DNA from: Coleophora flavipennella
Taxonomy: Eukaryota; Arthropoda; Insecta; Lepidoptera; Coleophoridae
DNA: 64,000 bases
Assembly (NCBI GenBank): GCA_947284805.1
Contig: OX369281.1
Coordinates: 2,730,501 to 2,794,500, forward strand
Direction of reading: 5' to 3'
Shown here: positions 9,888 through 20,937 of the stretch, piece after piece
Layout: every line of letters starts with the position of its first letter
Position numbering within the stretch: position 1 is the stretch's first letter
Position numbers and translations under genes: made by a program
Notes under the pieces: generated by a model
Databases searched by the model: none
Seen by the model: the letters and a program-made list of their open reading frames with translations, nothing else
Told to the model about the DNA's origin: nothing

Positions 9888-10268
9888 AATAAAAGTTTAA
9901 AAAACTTAAAAACCCGACTTCAAAATGAAATTCACTCAAAAGTATGAAATAATATTATTATACTTAGATACACGACATTAACCAACAATAACGAAATCAA
10001 AGGTGGCTAGGAATTAAATTAGGGGCCCAAAATTTTTATTGAGGTCGGTATCAGCATACAGCTACTTACGTATCAAATGTTTTAGATTCGATGGCATTGC
10101 TGATACCGACCTCAAAAAAAATTTAGGCCCCTAATTTAATTCCTACCCACCTTTGATTTCGTTATTGTTGGTTAATGTCGTGTATCTAAGTATAATAATA
10201 TTATTTCATACTTTTGAGTGAATTTCATTTTGAAGTTGGTTTTTAAGTTTTTTAAACTTTTATTTTTA
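9888..10268. mobile_element. Long foldback element with ~168 bp arms
   Basis: Left arm 9888-10055 and right arm 10098-10266 are nearly perfect reverse complements (e.g. ttcactcaaaagtatgaaat, ttaaccaacaataacgaaat, gaggtcggtatcagca on the left). The ~42 bp loop is cagctacttacgtatc-like. The high arm identity suggests a recent origin or continuing correction between the arms. No transposase. Confidence 0.85.
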
Positions 10269-10274
10269 TTTTAT

Positions 10275-10634
10275 TTATTTTTAGTGATAATGCTATTTAT
10301 CTAACAACGTTATACCCAATCACCCACTCGCCAATAGGAACCATCAAATCATAATTCATAATGCATGTGTTTCATTAACAGATTCCTGTGGTTTCCATCA
10401 TCATCATCATCTCAACAGCATGAAAGTTAAGGAGTTAAATCTTCCATTATCAGTTCATCTGACCTGAAAGAATACAACTATCGGTCTACGTGAAATTTTT
10501 AAAGAATTATCCTCCAACTCCTAACCGTTAAGGAGTTGTTCCTTCCTTCATCAGCTCATCTGATGATGATGATGAGATGATGACTACCAGACGCCAAAAC
10601 TTGGATCGGTTCACAATGCGCGGAGATATCGCGT
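10275..10634. other. Low-complexity-rich DNA with atg/cat repeats
   Basis: It contains two 'aaggagtt...tcatcagctcatctg' segments (about 10427-10460 and 10523-10562) and short cat/atg microsatellites. No gene. Confidence 0.4.
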
Positions 10635-10700
10635 AACAAACATACAAAAAAAAACATACAGTCGAATTGAGAACCTCCTCCTGTTTGAAGTCGGTTGAAA
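10635..10700 (+). mobile_element. 3' end of the 'AACCGACTTCC' MITE family
   Basis: The end reads 'acatacagtcgaattgagaa', 'cctcctcctgtttgaagtcg', 'gttg', as in the complete copy at 62079-62320. The other terminus is missing. Confidence 0.6.
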
Positions 10701-11844
10701 ATGACAGTTAATTAATTATCTTTACGCCGCCGTAGTCGAGAAAACTTACTTATAATATGCTGTAAGCGGTACGTCTAACCCTAGAAAAGATACACCCACA
10801 CAACTTGAACAATGTAAGACGCTTCCTCTTCGATCCTCCTCCTTCCAAGCAACAACCTATATTATAGGCTGACTGAGGTCCGTGCCCCCTTCCCTGTCCG
10901 GTAAAGTTAAATTGTTTTTTTCGCCCTTTTTAAGGCAGGCTAAGGCTCAATGGCCATACCGCCTTATCTTCAGTATAATTTTTCGGTAGTATTAATTTGT
11001 AGTGTTTACGTCTTCAGTAATTTTTAGTCTTCAAGGTCACTGTTTCTTCACATCATCTTCAAAATTTCTTGTGTCAACCCTATTTTACTGTCTATAAATT
11101 AACTTAACCTACACACTTCTCGGACTTTTTGTGGAAACTCGAAACACAGCATACACTTTTTTAATTCATTATCCTACACAATAAACACTAAAATGGCACT
11201 TTGCTGATTAAAACACTTTCAATATGATACATCAAAAACCACGAAATGTATTTTTTCGGATAGTTAATAAAAGAAAAATGACAAACTGAACGCTACCAAT
11301 TCCCACCAAAAAGTCTGGTAAAGTTGTTACCCTAAAGGCCCCCACGGCCAACAAAAAGCTTGTCCTTTCGAAGAAAAAAGTTAGACGCTTCTGCGAGAAA
11401 GTACGTTCTTCGTGGAGAGTTTAGTGTATTTTGACAATTATTTCTACCTACATTTACATTAAGGTATTTTAAACTTTAAACTGTTTTTGAACGTTGTTTT
11501 AAAATTAAATTGTAGTTTTTTTTTCTGAATCATTTCCATTTATAAGGCACAGATAGGAGAAAATACTAAAATCTCTGTCAGATTACGAAAGAGTAAAAGA
11601 AATGCAACACGTGAATACAAAATAATTATAAACTTAAATAGAATTTCAAGAAAATAGCAAATTAAAATGTTTTTCATTTTTCATTGTAACGTAATTCAAT
11701 TTCCTGAGATGTGAAACTTAACTACTACTACATTAAATTATTTTTTTTACATGTAATCCACTTAAAATAGTAAAGAGCATTTTTAAAGACAATTTTTCTG
11801 TGATTCTTATTCATTTGTTAATCTGTTTTTTTTTAATAAAAGCG
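10700..11844. other. No supported feature
   Basis: 10735-10980 is relatively pyrimidine-rich, 11000-11840 AT-rich. I found no convincing open frame, RNA gene or recognised repeat. Confidence 0.35.
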
Positions 11845-12113
11845 TCGGTGGCTCAACCGGTAACGAACGACTCGGTTGCAATTTACGTACATATACGTAC
11901 CGATTGCTTTAACGGTGAAGGCAAGCATCGTGAGGAAACCGGCATATCAGATTTCAGATGTGTATGAAGGTCGCGTTGCTGTCTGTAGGTGTAAATCACA
12001 ATGACCTACACGTAACAGCGGGTGGTGCTAAGTGCAACACCAGACAACCGCCATCTATCCCTTGGATAGCACGGTTAATTGTGCCACACGATGAGAGAGA
12101 GATTTGTTGATTA
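11845..12113 (+). mobile_element. SINE-B' (SINE-B head, alternative 3' end)
   Basis: The tRNA-like head is 'agcgtcggtggctcaaccgg' with a damaged B-box region, then 'gctttaacggtgaaggcaag' and 'cgtgaggaaaccggca'. The 3' module differs from SINE-B: 'gaaggtcgcgttgctgtctg' and 'tcccttggatagcacggtta', ending 'gccacacgatgagagagag'. The same 3' module occurs at 35648-35955, 59938-60155 and 30390-30455. Confidence 0.75.
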
Positions 12114-12640
12114 ACTACAATAGAGCTTGGCAGTGTAATAAGAAAAACATCAATTAGCCCATTGGACCGTAAGTGCCAAATACACTTTTGCGCAATTGTA
12201 ACTGCTATTTTTAGCCGATTTCAAAAAACGAGGTGATCAATTCAACCCGTATGTAAGTATGGTAACATTTTTGGAATTACACAATATTCGTATATGTTTT
12301 TTATTATCTTATTAGAGTTTCTAAATAGATGTGCCAAATTTACTGTGAATATATACTACATGTATGTACACGTATATTTTAGAAATTTGAATTTTGAAAA
12401 CAATAATTCTTCTTTTATTAGCTTAAATATATTTCAACTAAGAGAACAGTCCAAGTTTCATCGAAATCGGTTTTAAATTTTTAAAATTATGGACTATTAA
12501 ATGTGTACCAATCAATGGAAAAATACGTCGTCAGCCGTTCTGTCAGTTATTGTTTGGCAAGCTAATCAGCTGATATGGCTCAGTTAGTTGCGAATAAATA
12601 AACTATGCATTTAAAAAAAAACTTTGTGAGCTATGTCTAG
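12114..12640. other. AT-rich DNA, no supported feature
   Basis: The 60-codon frame near 12294-12476 is low complexity and has no recognisable domain. Confidence 0.4.
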
Positions 12641-13039
12641 TTAAGGCGGTAATATTACAAATTTTCATTATTTTTGAAGTCAATTACTCCTAAACGATAA
12701 AAAAACCCAAGGTTAAAAAAATACCCTTATTGTTGACGATGTTCCTTAGAGTCAAAAGCTATTAGAAACACGATTGAGCAGTTTTGGCTCGATAGAAAAA
12801 ACTCCCAAAGAAAGGTCCACACCGTTACTTTCAACTCTAATTACGACTAATATTTTGAAGTATAAATTAAAAAAAATGTACAACAATATTTGTTATGTTG
12901 TTATTTTATATTTTTTAATTGTAGTTTTTCATTGAAACGGAAAACCATTGAAGAAGAGAAAAAGTGTGGTTATTTTCTTTACTTTATACACGTAAAGAAA
13001 AATACAGTGACAACTATTCCAATCAATACCTCGCCTTAA
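12641..13039 (+). mobile_element. TTAA-flanked nonautonomous DNA element, uninterrupted
   Basis: TTAA at 12641-12644 and 13036-13039. The ends TTAAGGCGGTAATATT and ...TACCTCGCCTTAA are imperfect inverted repeats. It gives the intact order for the interrupted copy at 1545-2292 and the partial copies at 19205-19522 and 31423-31830. The TTAA target suggests a piggyBac-like mobiliser, but this is inference. Confidence 0.7.
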
Positions 13040-13359
13040 AGGAAGACCCAATTTAAATTTGCAAACTCCCGTGCAAAAATTAATTGCGACATTTTCACAT
13101 GCGAAAACAAAATTTTATTTCAGAATGAAATTTAAATTATTATAACAAAAAAAAAATGTCATTGCAGCTTTTAAAAATCGCACTGGAACAATTTCGACCC
13201 TAAAAGTTTGTCGAGTGATTTCGTTATAAACTTGTACGTTGATTATTAAATTTGTTACCAGAATGTAACTTAGGTATTATAATAATCTAGAACGTATTCT
13301 ACAAAGTTACTGAGTGTATCATTTTGTTACTTAACTGCTGTAACTTAGAGCAATTTAAC

Positions 13360-13673
13360 CGCCTCCTAGGCGTAATGGTAACGTCTATTAGCTTCACATC
13401 AGGAGGTAGCGGGTTCGATTCTCGGCGGAGTCTAATTTTGTTTGGTTAGTGGAAGAGCAATTCCTAAGCCCGCCTGGCTAGCTTCCACCATCTTATCTAA
13501 GTCTTGCCGCTAAGCATCAACGTTAACAGCATTGATGTGTTCCGGCTTATAGATAAGATAGCTGGTTCCCCATTGCGTTGGGGAATCTTGGTTAGTCCGC
13601 TTCCATCTTTGGCATCATCGTCACTTAACATCAGGTGAGATGATGTCAAGGGCTTACCAATTGTGGATAAAAA
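13360..13673 (+). mobile_element. SINE-A, full length
   Basis: The tRNA-like head starts at 'gcctcctaggcgtaatgg' with B-box 'gcgggttcgattctcggcgg'. The body is complete to 'accaattgtggataaaaaa'. Confidence 0.85.
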
Positions 13674-13992
13674 AAACCTAATCACTCCGGGAGTGCCGAC
13701 AGAAGTGAAAACTACAGTTTTATAAGGTTTGAACCTCCGAGTGTTCCTGGTACGGTGTCGGTTACGTTACATTATACAGTGTCACGAGTTCAATGGTTTT
13801 TTCTTATCACAAAAAATTCCCAACGCTCCTAAAGTAGTTTTCACTTCAAAAATGTTTAACAGTTAAAACTTCTCACTCTTGCCGTAAAATGAATGAGATT
13901 CGCTTTAGACGATTACATTACATTACATTTGAACGTGTGCGAGTTGGGTAGGTTTACGCAGATAACTGCGCGTGCTAATGTGGGAACCTCGT
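13674..13992. other. unclassified DNA
   Basis: Contains 'agaagtgaaaactacag' (about 13700) and inverted 'gtagttttcacttc' (about 13832), weak evidence of a decayed inverted-repeat element. Nothing else. Confidence 0.35.
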
Positions 13993-14415
13993 AATAATTT
14001 TTAGGGTTCTATACCCAAAGAGTACCAACAGGGTCCTATTACTTGTAATATTAGTAAACTAGCTGTTTCCCGCGGCTTCACCAACGTGGACAACGTTTCT
14101 ATGACTTTTTGAGGGTGCGCAGTGCGCGAGCCGCAAGCGGCTCGCAAGCGTTAAAATAAGTAGCCTCTGTGTTAATCCAGGTCATAATATGTCTACCTAC
14201 CAAATTTCAGCCAGATCTGTTCAGTAGTTTTTGCGTGAAGAAATAACAAACATGCACACTCACAAACTTTCGCCTCTATAATATTAGTGTGGTTTAAGCC
14301 GGCTTCCTATTACGGTTGAAAAGATACAGCCTTTTAGAAAAGACTGATAGATGGACGGCGTATATAGGCTTAGTGATTAGTACCCCGTTGGCATCCTTTA
14401 TTCACGGTACCCTAA
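13993..14415 (-). repeat. 'gacagac' repeat copy interrupted by a Helitron-like element
   Basis: The flanks on both sides of 14052-14290 belong to the same repeat family ('agggttctatacccaaagag' on the left, 'cggcttcctattacggttga' and 'ggtaccctaaaaa' on the right). The Helitron-like element therefore inserted later. Confidence 0.5.
14052..14290 (-). mobile_element. Short Helitron-like nonautonomous element
   Basis: On the minus strand the 3' end is a hairpin-prone '...ttggtgaagccgcgggaaac' plus AGCTAG followed by T. The 5' end is 'actaatattatagaggcgaa'. Such ends (hairpin + CTRR, inserted after A and before T) define Helitrons. No Rep/helicase. Confidence 0.65.
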
Positions 14416-14543
14416 AAAAGAGTAATATTTTTTCAAGGGGATTAGCTGAGTTTCGACCCATGTCCAAGTCCGATTCATAATTATAATTATGATAAACTCG
14501 AGTCAGAATCTACTGGCCACCTGCGGCTCTCTCATTCCCTTAA

Positions 14544-15117
14544 TCCTTACTAATATTATCAACGTGAAAATGTGTTTGTTTGATTGTTACCTTTTCACGC
14601 TTCAACACCTCGAAATGAAATTTGGCAAGCAGGTAGCGTGTACTATCACTAGATAGGACATAGGCTAATTTTTATCCTGTGAAAATAGTATATTCCGATG
14701 CAGATCCTGAGGGAACTGAAAAAAAACCTTTTTTTTTCCGTTAACTTCATTAATATCGCAACGGAAAATGGATTGTTGTGATTTTTTTGCACAAAGATGG
14801 TTGAGGGGGTGGAAAATTATATAATTCACTAATTAGCATATCCTAGGCTGACATAGTTCCCGAGGAATCTAGGGAAAACTCATTTCCAGGCTCGCGCACG
14901 TTGGCGTCGCAACGGAGCAATGGATTGAAGTGATTTTTTTGTATAGAATTGACTGACGGGTTGGGAAGATTGCTAATCAGAATAGTCCGATCTGTTAGAG
15001 GGATCTGGAGAAAATTATATCCACGCTCGCGAGCCGCTTACGACTCGCACACCACTCACCCTCAAAGACAGTCATAAAAACGATGTCAACGCGGGCAAAG
15101 CCGCAGTCAAAAGCTAG
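14544..15117 (+). mobile_element. Helitron-like nonautonomous element, full length (574 bp)
   Basis: It begins TCCTTACTAATATTATC directly after an A. It ends with 'gcgggcaaagccgcagtc', then AAAAGCTAG, followed by T. The terminal signature (TC...hairpin...CTAG, A|T target) fits Helitrons. Internally it has two related modules around 'gttgagggggtgg' and 'gcaacggagcaatgg'. No coding capacity. Relatives lie at 36857-37373, 39923-40332, 47176-47585 and 53403-54180. Confidence 0.75.
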
Positions 15118-15183
15118 TTTAAATTAAGTATGTAGGTAACTACGTGGTAACAATCTTATTCCAATCACTTATTTATTTTTTTA

Positions 15184-15500
15184 TTAACAATTGGTAAACC
15201 TTTGACAACATCTCACCTGGTGGTAAGTGACGATGTTGCCGAAGATGGAAGCGGGCTTACCAATATTCCCCAACGCAATGGGGAACTGGCTATCTTATCT
15301 TCATGCCGGAACACACCAATGATATCAACATTGATATTTGGCGGCAAGACTTAGATAAGATGGTGGTAGCTAGCCAGGCGGGCTTAGAAAATGCCCTACC
15401 ACCAACCAAACCGAGTCTAACAATTGACCCCGCCGGGAATCAAACCCGCGACCTCCTGTGTAAAGCCAGTGAACTTTGCCTCTGAGCTACGGAGGTGGTT
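15184..15500 (-). mobile_element. SINE-A, full length
   Basis: Complete tail-to-head on the minus strand, ending at 'gaggcaaagttcactggc' and 'cctccgtagctcagaggc' in the head. The head has changed: the A-box region now reads 'tagctcagaggcaaagttc', closer to a canonical tRNA A box than the other copies. The change may be mutation or recombination with another tRNA-like sequence. Confidence 0.75.
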
Positions 15501-15569
15501 ATTTGTCAAGTCGCTGATAACTGTTTGAAAGTGTTTGTTAATTTATGGCAAGGATTCAGTTTTTTAAAT

Positions 15570-16250
15570 TTACAATTGGTAAGCCCTTGGCATCAACTTA
15601 CCTGTTGGTAAGTGACGATGATTCCGCAGATGGAAGCGGGATTACCAAAATTCCCCAACGCAATGGAGAACTGGCTAACTTATCTTCAAGCCGGAACACA
15701 TTAATGTTGTTAACACTGATGTTTGGCGGCAAGACTTGGATTACATGGTGGTAGCTAGCCAGGCGGGCTTATAAAATGCCCTACCACCTTAGAGCATTTA
15801 GAACCCTACCACCAACCAAACCACGTCTTGTTGACCCCACCGGTAATCGAACCCGCGATATCCTGGTGAGAAGAGAATGGACATTTTTTTCAATCAATCA
15901 AATCAAATCAAATCAATTTATTTGTGAATCACAGGTTACAGTAAAAAGGTGTTATTAAATAAAGTTGGACGCTGTGTTCTGCCTTTTGGCATACAAATTA
16001 ATACAATCTTAATTAAAATAAACATAAATCACGGAATCAAATACACTATGTCAAAAAAATAATCATAATTCATGAAGCATGTCAAACCAACTTATACACA
16101 CTATGTCATTTTTTTTAATATATAAATCATGTCAAACTATTTTAACAACATTATTATGGTACATATATAATTTTTTATACAATTGTTAAGCCCTTGGCAT
16201 CATCTCACTTGATGGTAAGTGACGATTATGCCATGACCATTACGTCCAAC
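15570..16250 (-). mobile_element. SINE-A interrupted in its tRNA-like head
   Basis: The body lies at 15570-15885 and breaks at 'gaagagaatggac' in the head. The missing piece of head ('ccattacgtccaacggagg') reappears at about 16236-16255. In between lie a LINE 3' end (15886-16165) and a second SINE-A 3' fragment (16170-16235). Confidence 0.6.
15886..16165 (-). mobile_element. Non-LTR retrotransposon 3' end (minus strand)
   Basis: The minus strand ends in a short repeated tail (gatttgatttgatttgat), characteristic of CR1/Jockey-group 3' ends with microsatellite tails. No coding portion is kept. It sits inside the SINE-A at 15570-16250. Confidence 0.5.
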
Positions 16251-16984
16251 GGAGGTTGTTATTTTAATCTACCTGAATATCTGTTTGTATTCTGTTTGGG
16301 CTTACACATTTCAACTCATAATTAACGGTGAAAAAATATTTCTTTGCCAATTTGAAGATGATTGCTTACAAAGAACAATCAAAATGGATTTTACAATTTT
16401 CGCTGCTGTCATAAAAACACACTTATTCTGGCAGGAGTATTCCCGGGAAACGTTAATTTAATTTTGTAAGTAATTTGACATGATCACTCAGTTTGTCGTA
16501 TTAGTACTTCTGACTAACAAAGTATCTAAAATAAATGTTTGCCAGGAATTAATTTGCTATCATTTAAATCGCACTTTACTGGATATCGTTAAACGATCTC
16601 GACAGTTTGAGAATCTGCGGAGAAGAAGTTAGGACAGCGCGACATATTTGAATCTCTGCCACGATCTATTTCCAGCTTCGGCCGCGCGTAAACACCGGGG
16701 CGATATTAATATAACTTCATTATTAATAAAATAACTAAGTATCTCACGTGAGTGACTGAGAGAAACTTGTGCCCTAAATAGTGATTGAAATGTATCATTA
16801 ATCTTTTTCTGCAAACCTACATCAGCAACGCCATTAATTTGCCTGACAATCGACCAATGAATGGACCAAGTCAACTGTTAAGGTGCGTTCAGATAAGCGA
16901 ACGGTCGGGACTCCGGACACTAGTGTTCAAATGACTAGCGTATAGGTAGGTATATGTTATAATTACCTGCGATGTAACTGCTGA
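16251..16984. other. Mostly unique DNA, no supported gene
   Basis: It lacks the repeats seen elsewhere. The 81-codon minus frame near 16629-16874 has no recognised motif. 16620-16700 is somewhat GC-richer. Confidence 0.35.
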
Positions 16985-17410
16985 GTCGTATATAGTGGCA
17001 GGCATATTGTATGGTTAGTCATTTTACAAATGGTCAGGTTCGTCCGTATATAAACGGTCAGGCAAATGGTAAAATGCTGTACGCAGATTGTAAAATGAGC
17101 AAGGCATATTGTATAAATTAGGTAGTCATTATAAATTAGTCATTTTACAAATGGTCAGGCAAATTGGAATAATTTGTCCGTATATAAACGGTCAGGCAAA
17201 TTGTAAAGTACCGTATGCAGATTGAAAATGAGCGAGCGAAGCGAGCGATGTTAGGTTCGGTCAGAACTGATTGGTTATATAGTCAAAGATACTCGCAAAG
17301 AGGCTCTCCCCCCCCTGGGAAGCAGAAATCTGCGCATGGCATATTAGAATTAGTCTGACCATTTGTAAAATGATGAATTACACTAAAATGAGAAACATAT
17401 GCCTGCGACA
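16985..17410. repeat. Second copy of the 'gtcaggcaaattgta' family, with inverted ends
   Basis: The internal units match 895-1265. Near the ends, 'cattttacaaatggtcag' on the left and 'tctgaccatttgtaaaatg' on the right are inverted, suggesting a DNA element with subterminal inverted repeats. Confidence 0.55.
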
Positions 17411-17461
17411 TATATATTGGTAAGAAACCGATGACAATGCAGGAACTCATATCACATCACA

Positions 17462-17556
17462 CTTAATATTATAAAGGCAAAAGTTTGTGAGTGTGTATGT
17501 TTGTTACTTCTTCACGCAAAAACTACTGAACGGATCTGGCTGACACAGCTTTTTTT
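17462..17556 (+). mobile_element. 5' end fragment of a Helitron-like element
   Basis: The phrases 'taatattataaaggcaaaag', 'tttgtgagtgtgtatgtttg' and 'ttcttcacgcaaaaactact' match the inner end of the short Helitron-like copy at 14052-14290. The 3' end is missing. Confidence 0.55.
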
Positions 17557-17604
17557 TAATAACTACACGAATTAATAAAAAAATAAAAACACGACAGCAT
17601 AAAA

Positions 17605-17745
17605 ACTTAGACCTTAAGGGTTGTCTGGAAGAGATCGCTTTTAGCGATAAGACCGCCTTTGTACACTTAAGTCTGATAAAACCATTTTGTGATTATTCCT
17701 TGTGTGCAATAAAGAATTTATACATACATACATACATGCCTTTTT
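17605..17745 (+). mobile_element. Non-LTR retrotransposon 3' UTR fragment
   Basis: 'aagggttgtctggaagagat', 'cgcttttagcgataagaccg', and a 'gtgcaataaagaatttatac' end with a cata-repeat tail. 58262-58405 has the same order. It lacks coding sequence. Confidence 0.6.
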
Positions 17746-17999
17746 TGCCGGTAAGGTAAAAATTTATCGTATGACACTCACAGGATCAATACGCATCTTA
17801 CGACACTTCGCACTTCAAAATCCATGAAGCCGTTTAGGCTACAGATCATGTCAAAGAAATAAATATAAATATAGATACACTCGCAAAACATAACCCTTTT
17901 TCTGACTCAGTCGGGTAAAAACAAAGTTTTGTACTTAATTCTATGAGGTTGTCGATATTATCTATATTATAACTCTTAACTATCGGGTATAAAATAATA

Positions 18000-18180
18000 C
18001 TGACTGACCCGGTGGTCCAGTGTGCAGTGCACCTGCCTATTGGGGCGAGGGTTAAGGGTTCGATCCCTAACTAGGGCAAAGATTCGTGTGATGAAAAGTT
18101 TTATTTGCTCTGTGTCTGGACGTTTGATATCAAGGTATAATATGTATGTATATACACTCGCTAGCGTTACAACCCGGCAG
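18000..18180 (+). mobile_element. SINE-C, 5' part
   Basis: The tRNA-like head is 'tgacccggtggtccagtg' with B-box-like 'aagggttcgatccctaact', then 'tttgctctgtgtctgg'. It parallels 63530-63790. Confidence 0.7.
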
Positions 18181-18282
18181 GTTAGTATGTAAGGCCCAAC
18201 TTATTTTTTTAAATGATTATTTTTTGTATAATTTTGCACAAGGTAATAAATGATAACAACACGTTAAACATTACTAAATAAA

Positions 18283-18590
18283 TTTAAAAAAACCGGCCAA
18301 GTGCGACTCAGAACCGCACACAAAGGGTTCCATACCATCATAATAGTTGGCGCTAGTTCTTTCACGTAGAGACCCCCCTTATTTTTTCACTTTTTATAAT
18401 TATTAGTATTTGTTGTTATAGCGGCAACAGAAATACATCATCTGTGAAAATTTCAACTGTCTAGCTATCACAGTTCATGAAATACAGCCTGGTGACAGAT
18501 GGACAGACATACAGACAGACAGACGGATGAACAGCGAAGTCTTAGTAATAGGGTCCCGTTTTTACCCTTTGGGTACGGAACCTTAGCAAT
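18283..18590 (+). repeat. Most complete copy of the 'gacagac' repeat family
   Basis: In order: 'ccggccaagtgcgactcag', 'agcggcaacagaaatacatc', 'gaaaatttcaactgtctagc', 'tacagcctggtgacagatgg', a run of acagacagac, 'agggtcccgtttttaccc' and 'tttgggtacggaacc'. It is noncoding and multi-copy here; class unknown. Confidence 0.65.
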
Positions 18591-18654
18591 AATTAATTAA
18601 AATAAATAATTTTATTACAATTTGGAGTATTGCGAAGAAAATGGGGATGTCGGA

Positions 18655-18775
18655 TTTTAAAGCCTGTGAGTATATTTGAGACGTATATAAATATGTATGT
18701 AAGTCTCTTATTTTTCTATTACAGGGAATCCTTGTATAGGGTCAGATGGCCTTGAGTATTATAAAAAACTATTTC
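18655..18775 (+). mobile_element. SINE-C 3' fragment
   Basis: 'gacgtatataaatatgtatg', 'cagggaatccttgtatagg', 'gtcagatggccttgag' match the 3' part of SINE-C. Confidence 0.6.
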
Positions 18776-18904
18776 TTATCTCTAGGCAAATACTTAAAAC
18801 TTAAATATTTACATAAACTGTAATTGTTTCTAATGTCTCTTTTAGATGAAGGTATTTTATTTTATAACACCACGTATCACTGATTTCAATATCCGATGGC
18901 AATT

Positions 18905-18998
18905 TAAGTTCATTGAAGGTCTTCGTGGAAATCCTTAGTGGGAGGCTTATGTCCAGCAGTGGACGTCCTTTGGCTGATATGATGATGGTGATGATGAA
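18905..18998 (+). pseudogene. RTE-type retrotransposon 3' terminus
   Basis: 'tgggaggcttatgtccagca' and 'gtggacgtcctttggctgat' followed by an atgatg tail are the end of the RTE ORF2 and its short tail. The same end is on the minus strand at 34716 and 50168. Only the last ~25 codons remain. Confidence 0.65.
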
Positions 18999-19014
18999 TA
19001 ACTCTTATGTTAAC

Positions 19015-19135
19015 AAGCCAAAAAGGACCCCACTACTGGGGCATGGGTTTCTTCCAAACTGGGGAAGGTTAGGCCATAGACCACACACGGGGGCTAATAC
19101 CAGGTTTGTGGAGGTTGTAGTGGTGAACCCCACTG
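19015..19135 (+). repeat. Repeat fragment, possibly LINE 3' UTR
   Basis: 'ccactactggggcatgggtt' and 'ggggaaggttaggccataga' resemble dispersed insect LINE tails that recur beside RTE ends. Another short piece is at 30862-30882. Low certainty. Confidence 0.35.
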
Positions 19136-19204
19136 TCAGAAGTTCTTTAAGCCGTCTATAAGGCATCTGACACTACTTAACGATTGCCATCTAGTGACAT
19201 ATAT

Positions 19205-19522
19205 AAAGGTGTTCTTTAAAGTCAAAAGCTATTAGAAACACGATTGAGCAGTTTTGGCTCGATAGAAAAAAATCCCAAAGATACACCGTTCCTTTCAACT
19301 CTAGTTATGACTAATATTTTGAAGTATAAATTAAAAAAAATACAACAATATTTGTTATGATAATACAAAGTTAGTAATGTTATTTTTTTTTACTTTCATG
19401 TGGTTTTTGATTGAAACGAAAAACCATTGAAAAAGTGAAAAAGTGTGGTTTTTATCTTTACTCTTTACACGTAAAGAAAAAGACAGAGACAACTGTTCCA
19501 ATCAATGCCTCGCCATAACGTG
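19205..19522 (+). mobile_element. TTAA-family element, left end missing
   Basis: From 'gttctttaaagtcaaaagct' to 'caatgcctcgccataac' it parallels the right two thirds of 12641-13039. The terminal TTAA is mutated. Confidence 0.65.
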
Positions 19523-19678
19523 CCTTGCAATGCTCGGAATACGGTCGAGAAAAATGCCACTAACTGTCATACCCATCCAGGTAATGACCGTGCTCCAGGT
19601 TAGTTAACCTGCGTGATCGACCTAACCACGCAAGTACGCTGAGTGAGGCTCATTGAGATAGGACCGCTTCAGCAATAC

Positions 19679-20675
19679 CAAAGTATATATATTAGTATTA
19701 ACATACAGTATGGACACTCCCTTTAGATTGCGGCCTCACTCCCTCGTCACCCAGATTGATACAGCTTGGTTACAGTTTGGTTGTCGCACGTATAGGATTT
19801 CGCCGCCATTTTGTTTGTTCCGTTACTCAAAATTTCAAGGTTTAATTTTTGACAAAAATCTAAATTGGAAAAACATATTGACATCGTATGCAAAAGATTA
19901 GATTGTTTTGTGTTTGCCCTGCGACGTCTGCAACAAAATGTTTCTGTTGAAGCTGCAATAACAGCTTACCATGGCCATGTTTCCTCAGTACTTAACTATG
20001 GACTGATACATTGGGGTAATTCAACGGAGCTGGATAGAGTCCTCAGGCTTCAAAAGAAATGTATTCGTGCCATTTGTAACGCTTGGTTTTTAGATAGTTG
20101 CAAACCACTGTTTAAACAACTAAATATTCTACCTCTGACTTGCATGTATATTAGAAACATTTGTTTATTTTCAAGTTCTCATCCTGAATATTTCGAAAAA
20201 CTTGTCAATGTCATCATAGTAAGAAAGCCAAGAGCGCAATACAAAAATATGCTTTATCAACCTCCTTGTAAAGCAGATATTTATAGGAAAAATGTCTACA
20301 ACAAGTGTATAATGATATATAATAACTTACCTGATGATTTAAAAATATTACAAGGAACAGAAAATGGCTAATGAATTATTGTTTTTATAGTATTAAGGAA
20401 TTTATGGACTACAAAAATTACATATAGTGACATTTTTAACAAATCTTATTGCTTGCTTTTCCCTTCTTTAATCATTATTAATATTTACAATTTATTTTTA
20501 ATTTGTTTTTTATTTGCATGTCTTCATAAGACTGAACACGTTTACTGGCATTGTACTTTTTAAGATCTGTATATTTATGACATAAGTATTCTTGCAAATA
20601 AATGATTCTAATTCTCATTGTGATTCCTTTTTTGAAATGTTTTACTGGCCCGTTGTATGAAGTGTCCAGGGTGTG
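19679..20675 (+). mobile_element. T7 element interrupted by a retrotransposon fragment
   Basis: It starts CAAAGTATATATATTAG at 19679 and ends AGTGTCCAGGGTGTG at 20675. The flanks are GCAATAC (19672-19678) and GTAATAC (20676-20682), a 7 bp duplication with one change. The element breaks at about 19828 and resumes at about 20622 ('gattccttttttgaaatg'); the DNA between is a LINE fragment. Confidence 0.7.
19828..20621 (+). pseudogene. CR1/Jockey-group reverse transcriptase, C-terminal fragment plus 3' UTR
   Basis: An open frame to the stop at about 20371 reads AYHGHVSSVLNYGLIHWGNS, then RLQKKCIRAICNAWFLDSCK, PLTCMYIRNICLFSS and YNNLPDDLK. This is the region after the RT palm in CR1/Jockey-type LINEs. 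Just upstream, in another frame, 'GLIFDKNLNWK' continues the same protein, so a frameshift lies near 19865. A ~250 bp 3' UTR ends 'aaataaatgattctaattct'. The catalytic RT motifs and endonuclease are absent: a 5'-truncated, dead insertion. It is relatively well preserved (about 165 codons open). Confidence 0.8.
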
Positions 20676-20937
20676 GTAATACTCTTATATACTTACTTAG
20701 GTAAACATCCCTTAAGGGAATAAGAAATCTATTTTTTTTTTCTTGAAGTTCTAAGAATTATTCCGTTGCACGTTTCGCTTATTCTAAATTTCTCACTTCG
20801 CCTTTCGTAAGAGGATTGCCTGCTTGGAAGTAGGTATTGGAAAGCTTTTCAGCTCGCTTGCTGAGATTGTTAGGGCGGAAAAGATCGGAGCTTGGTTTTA
20901 CCCAAAGAATACCCTGGACACTTCTTTGTTTTTATTC

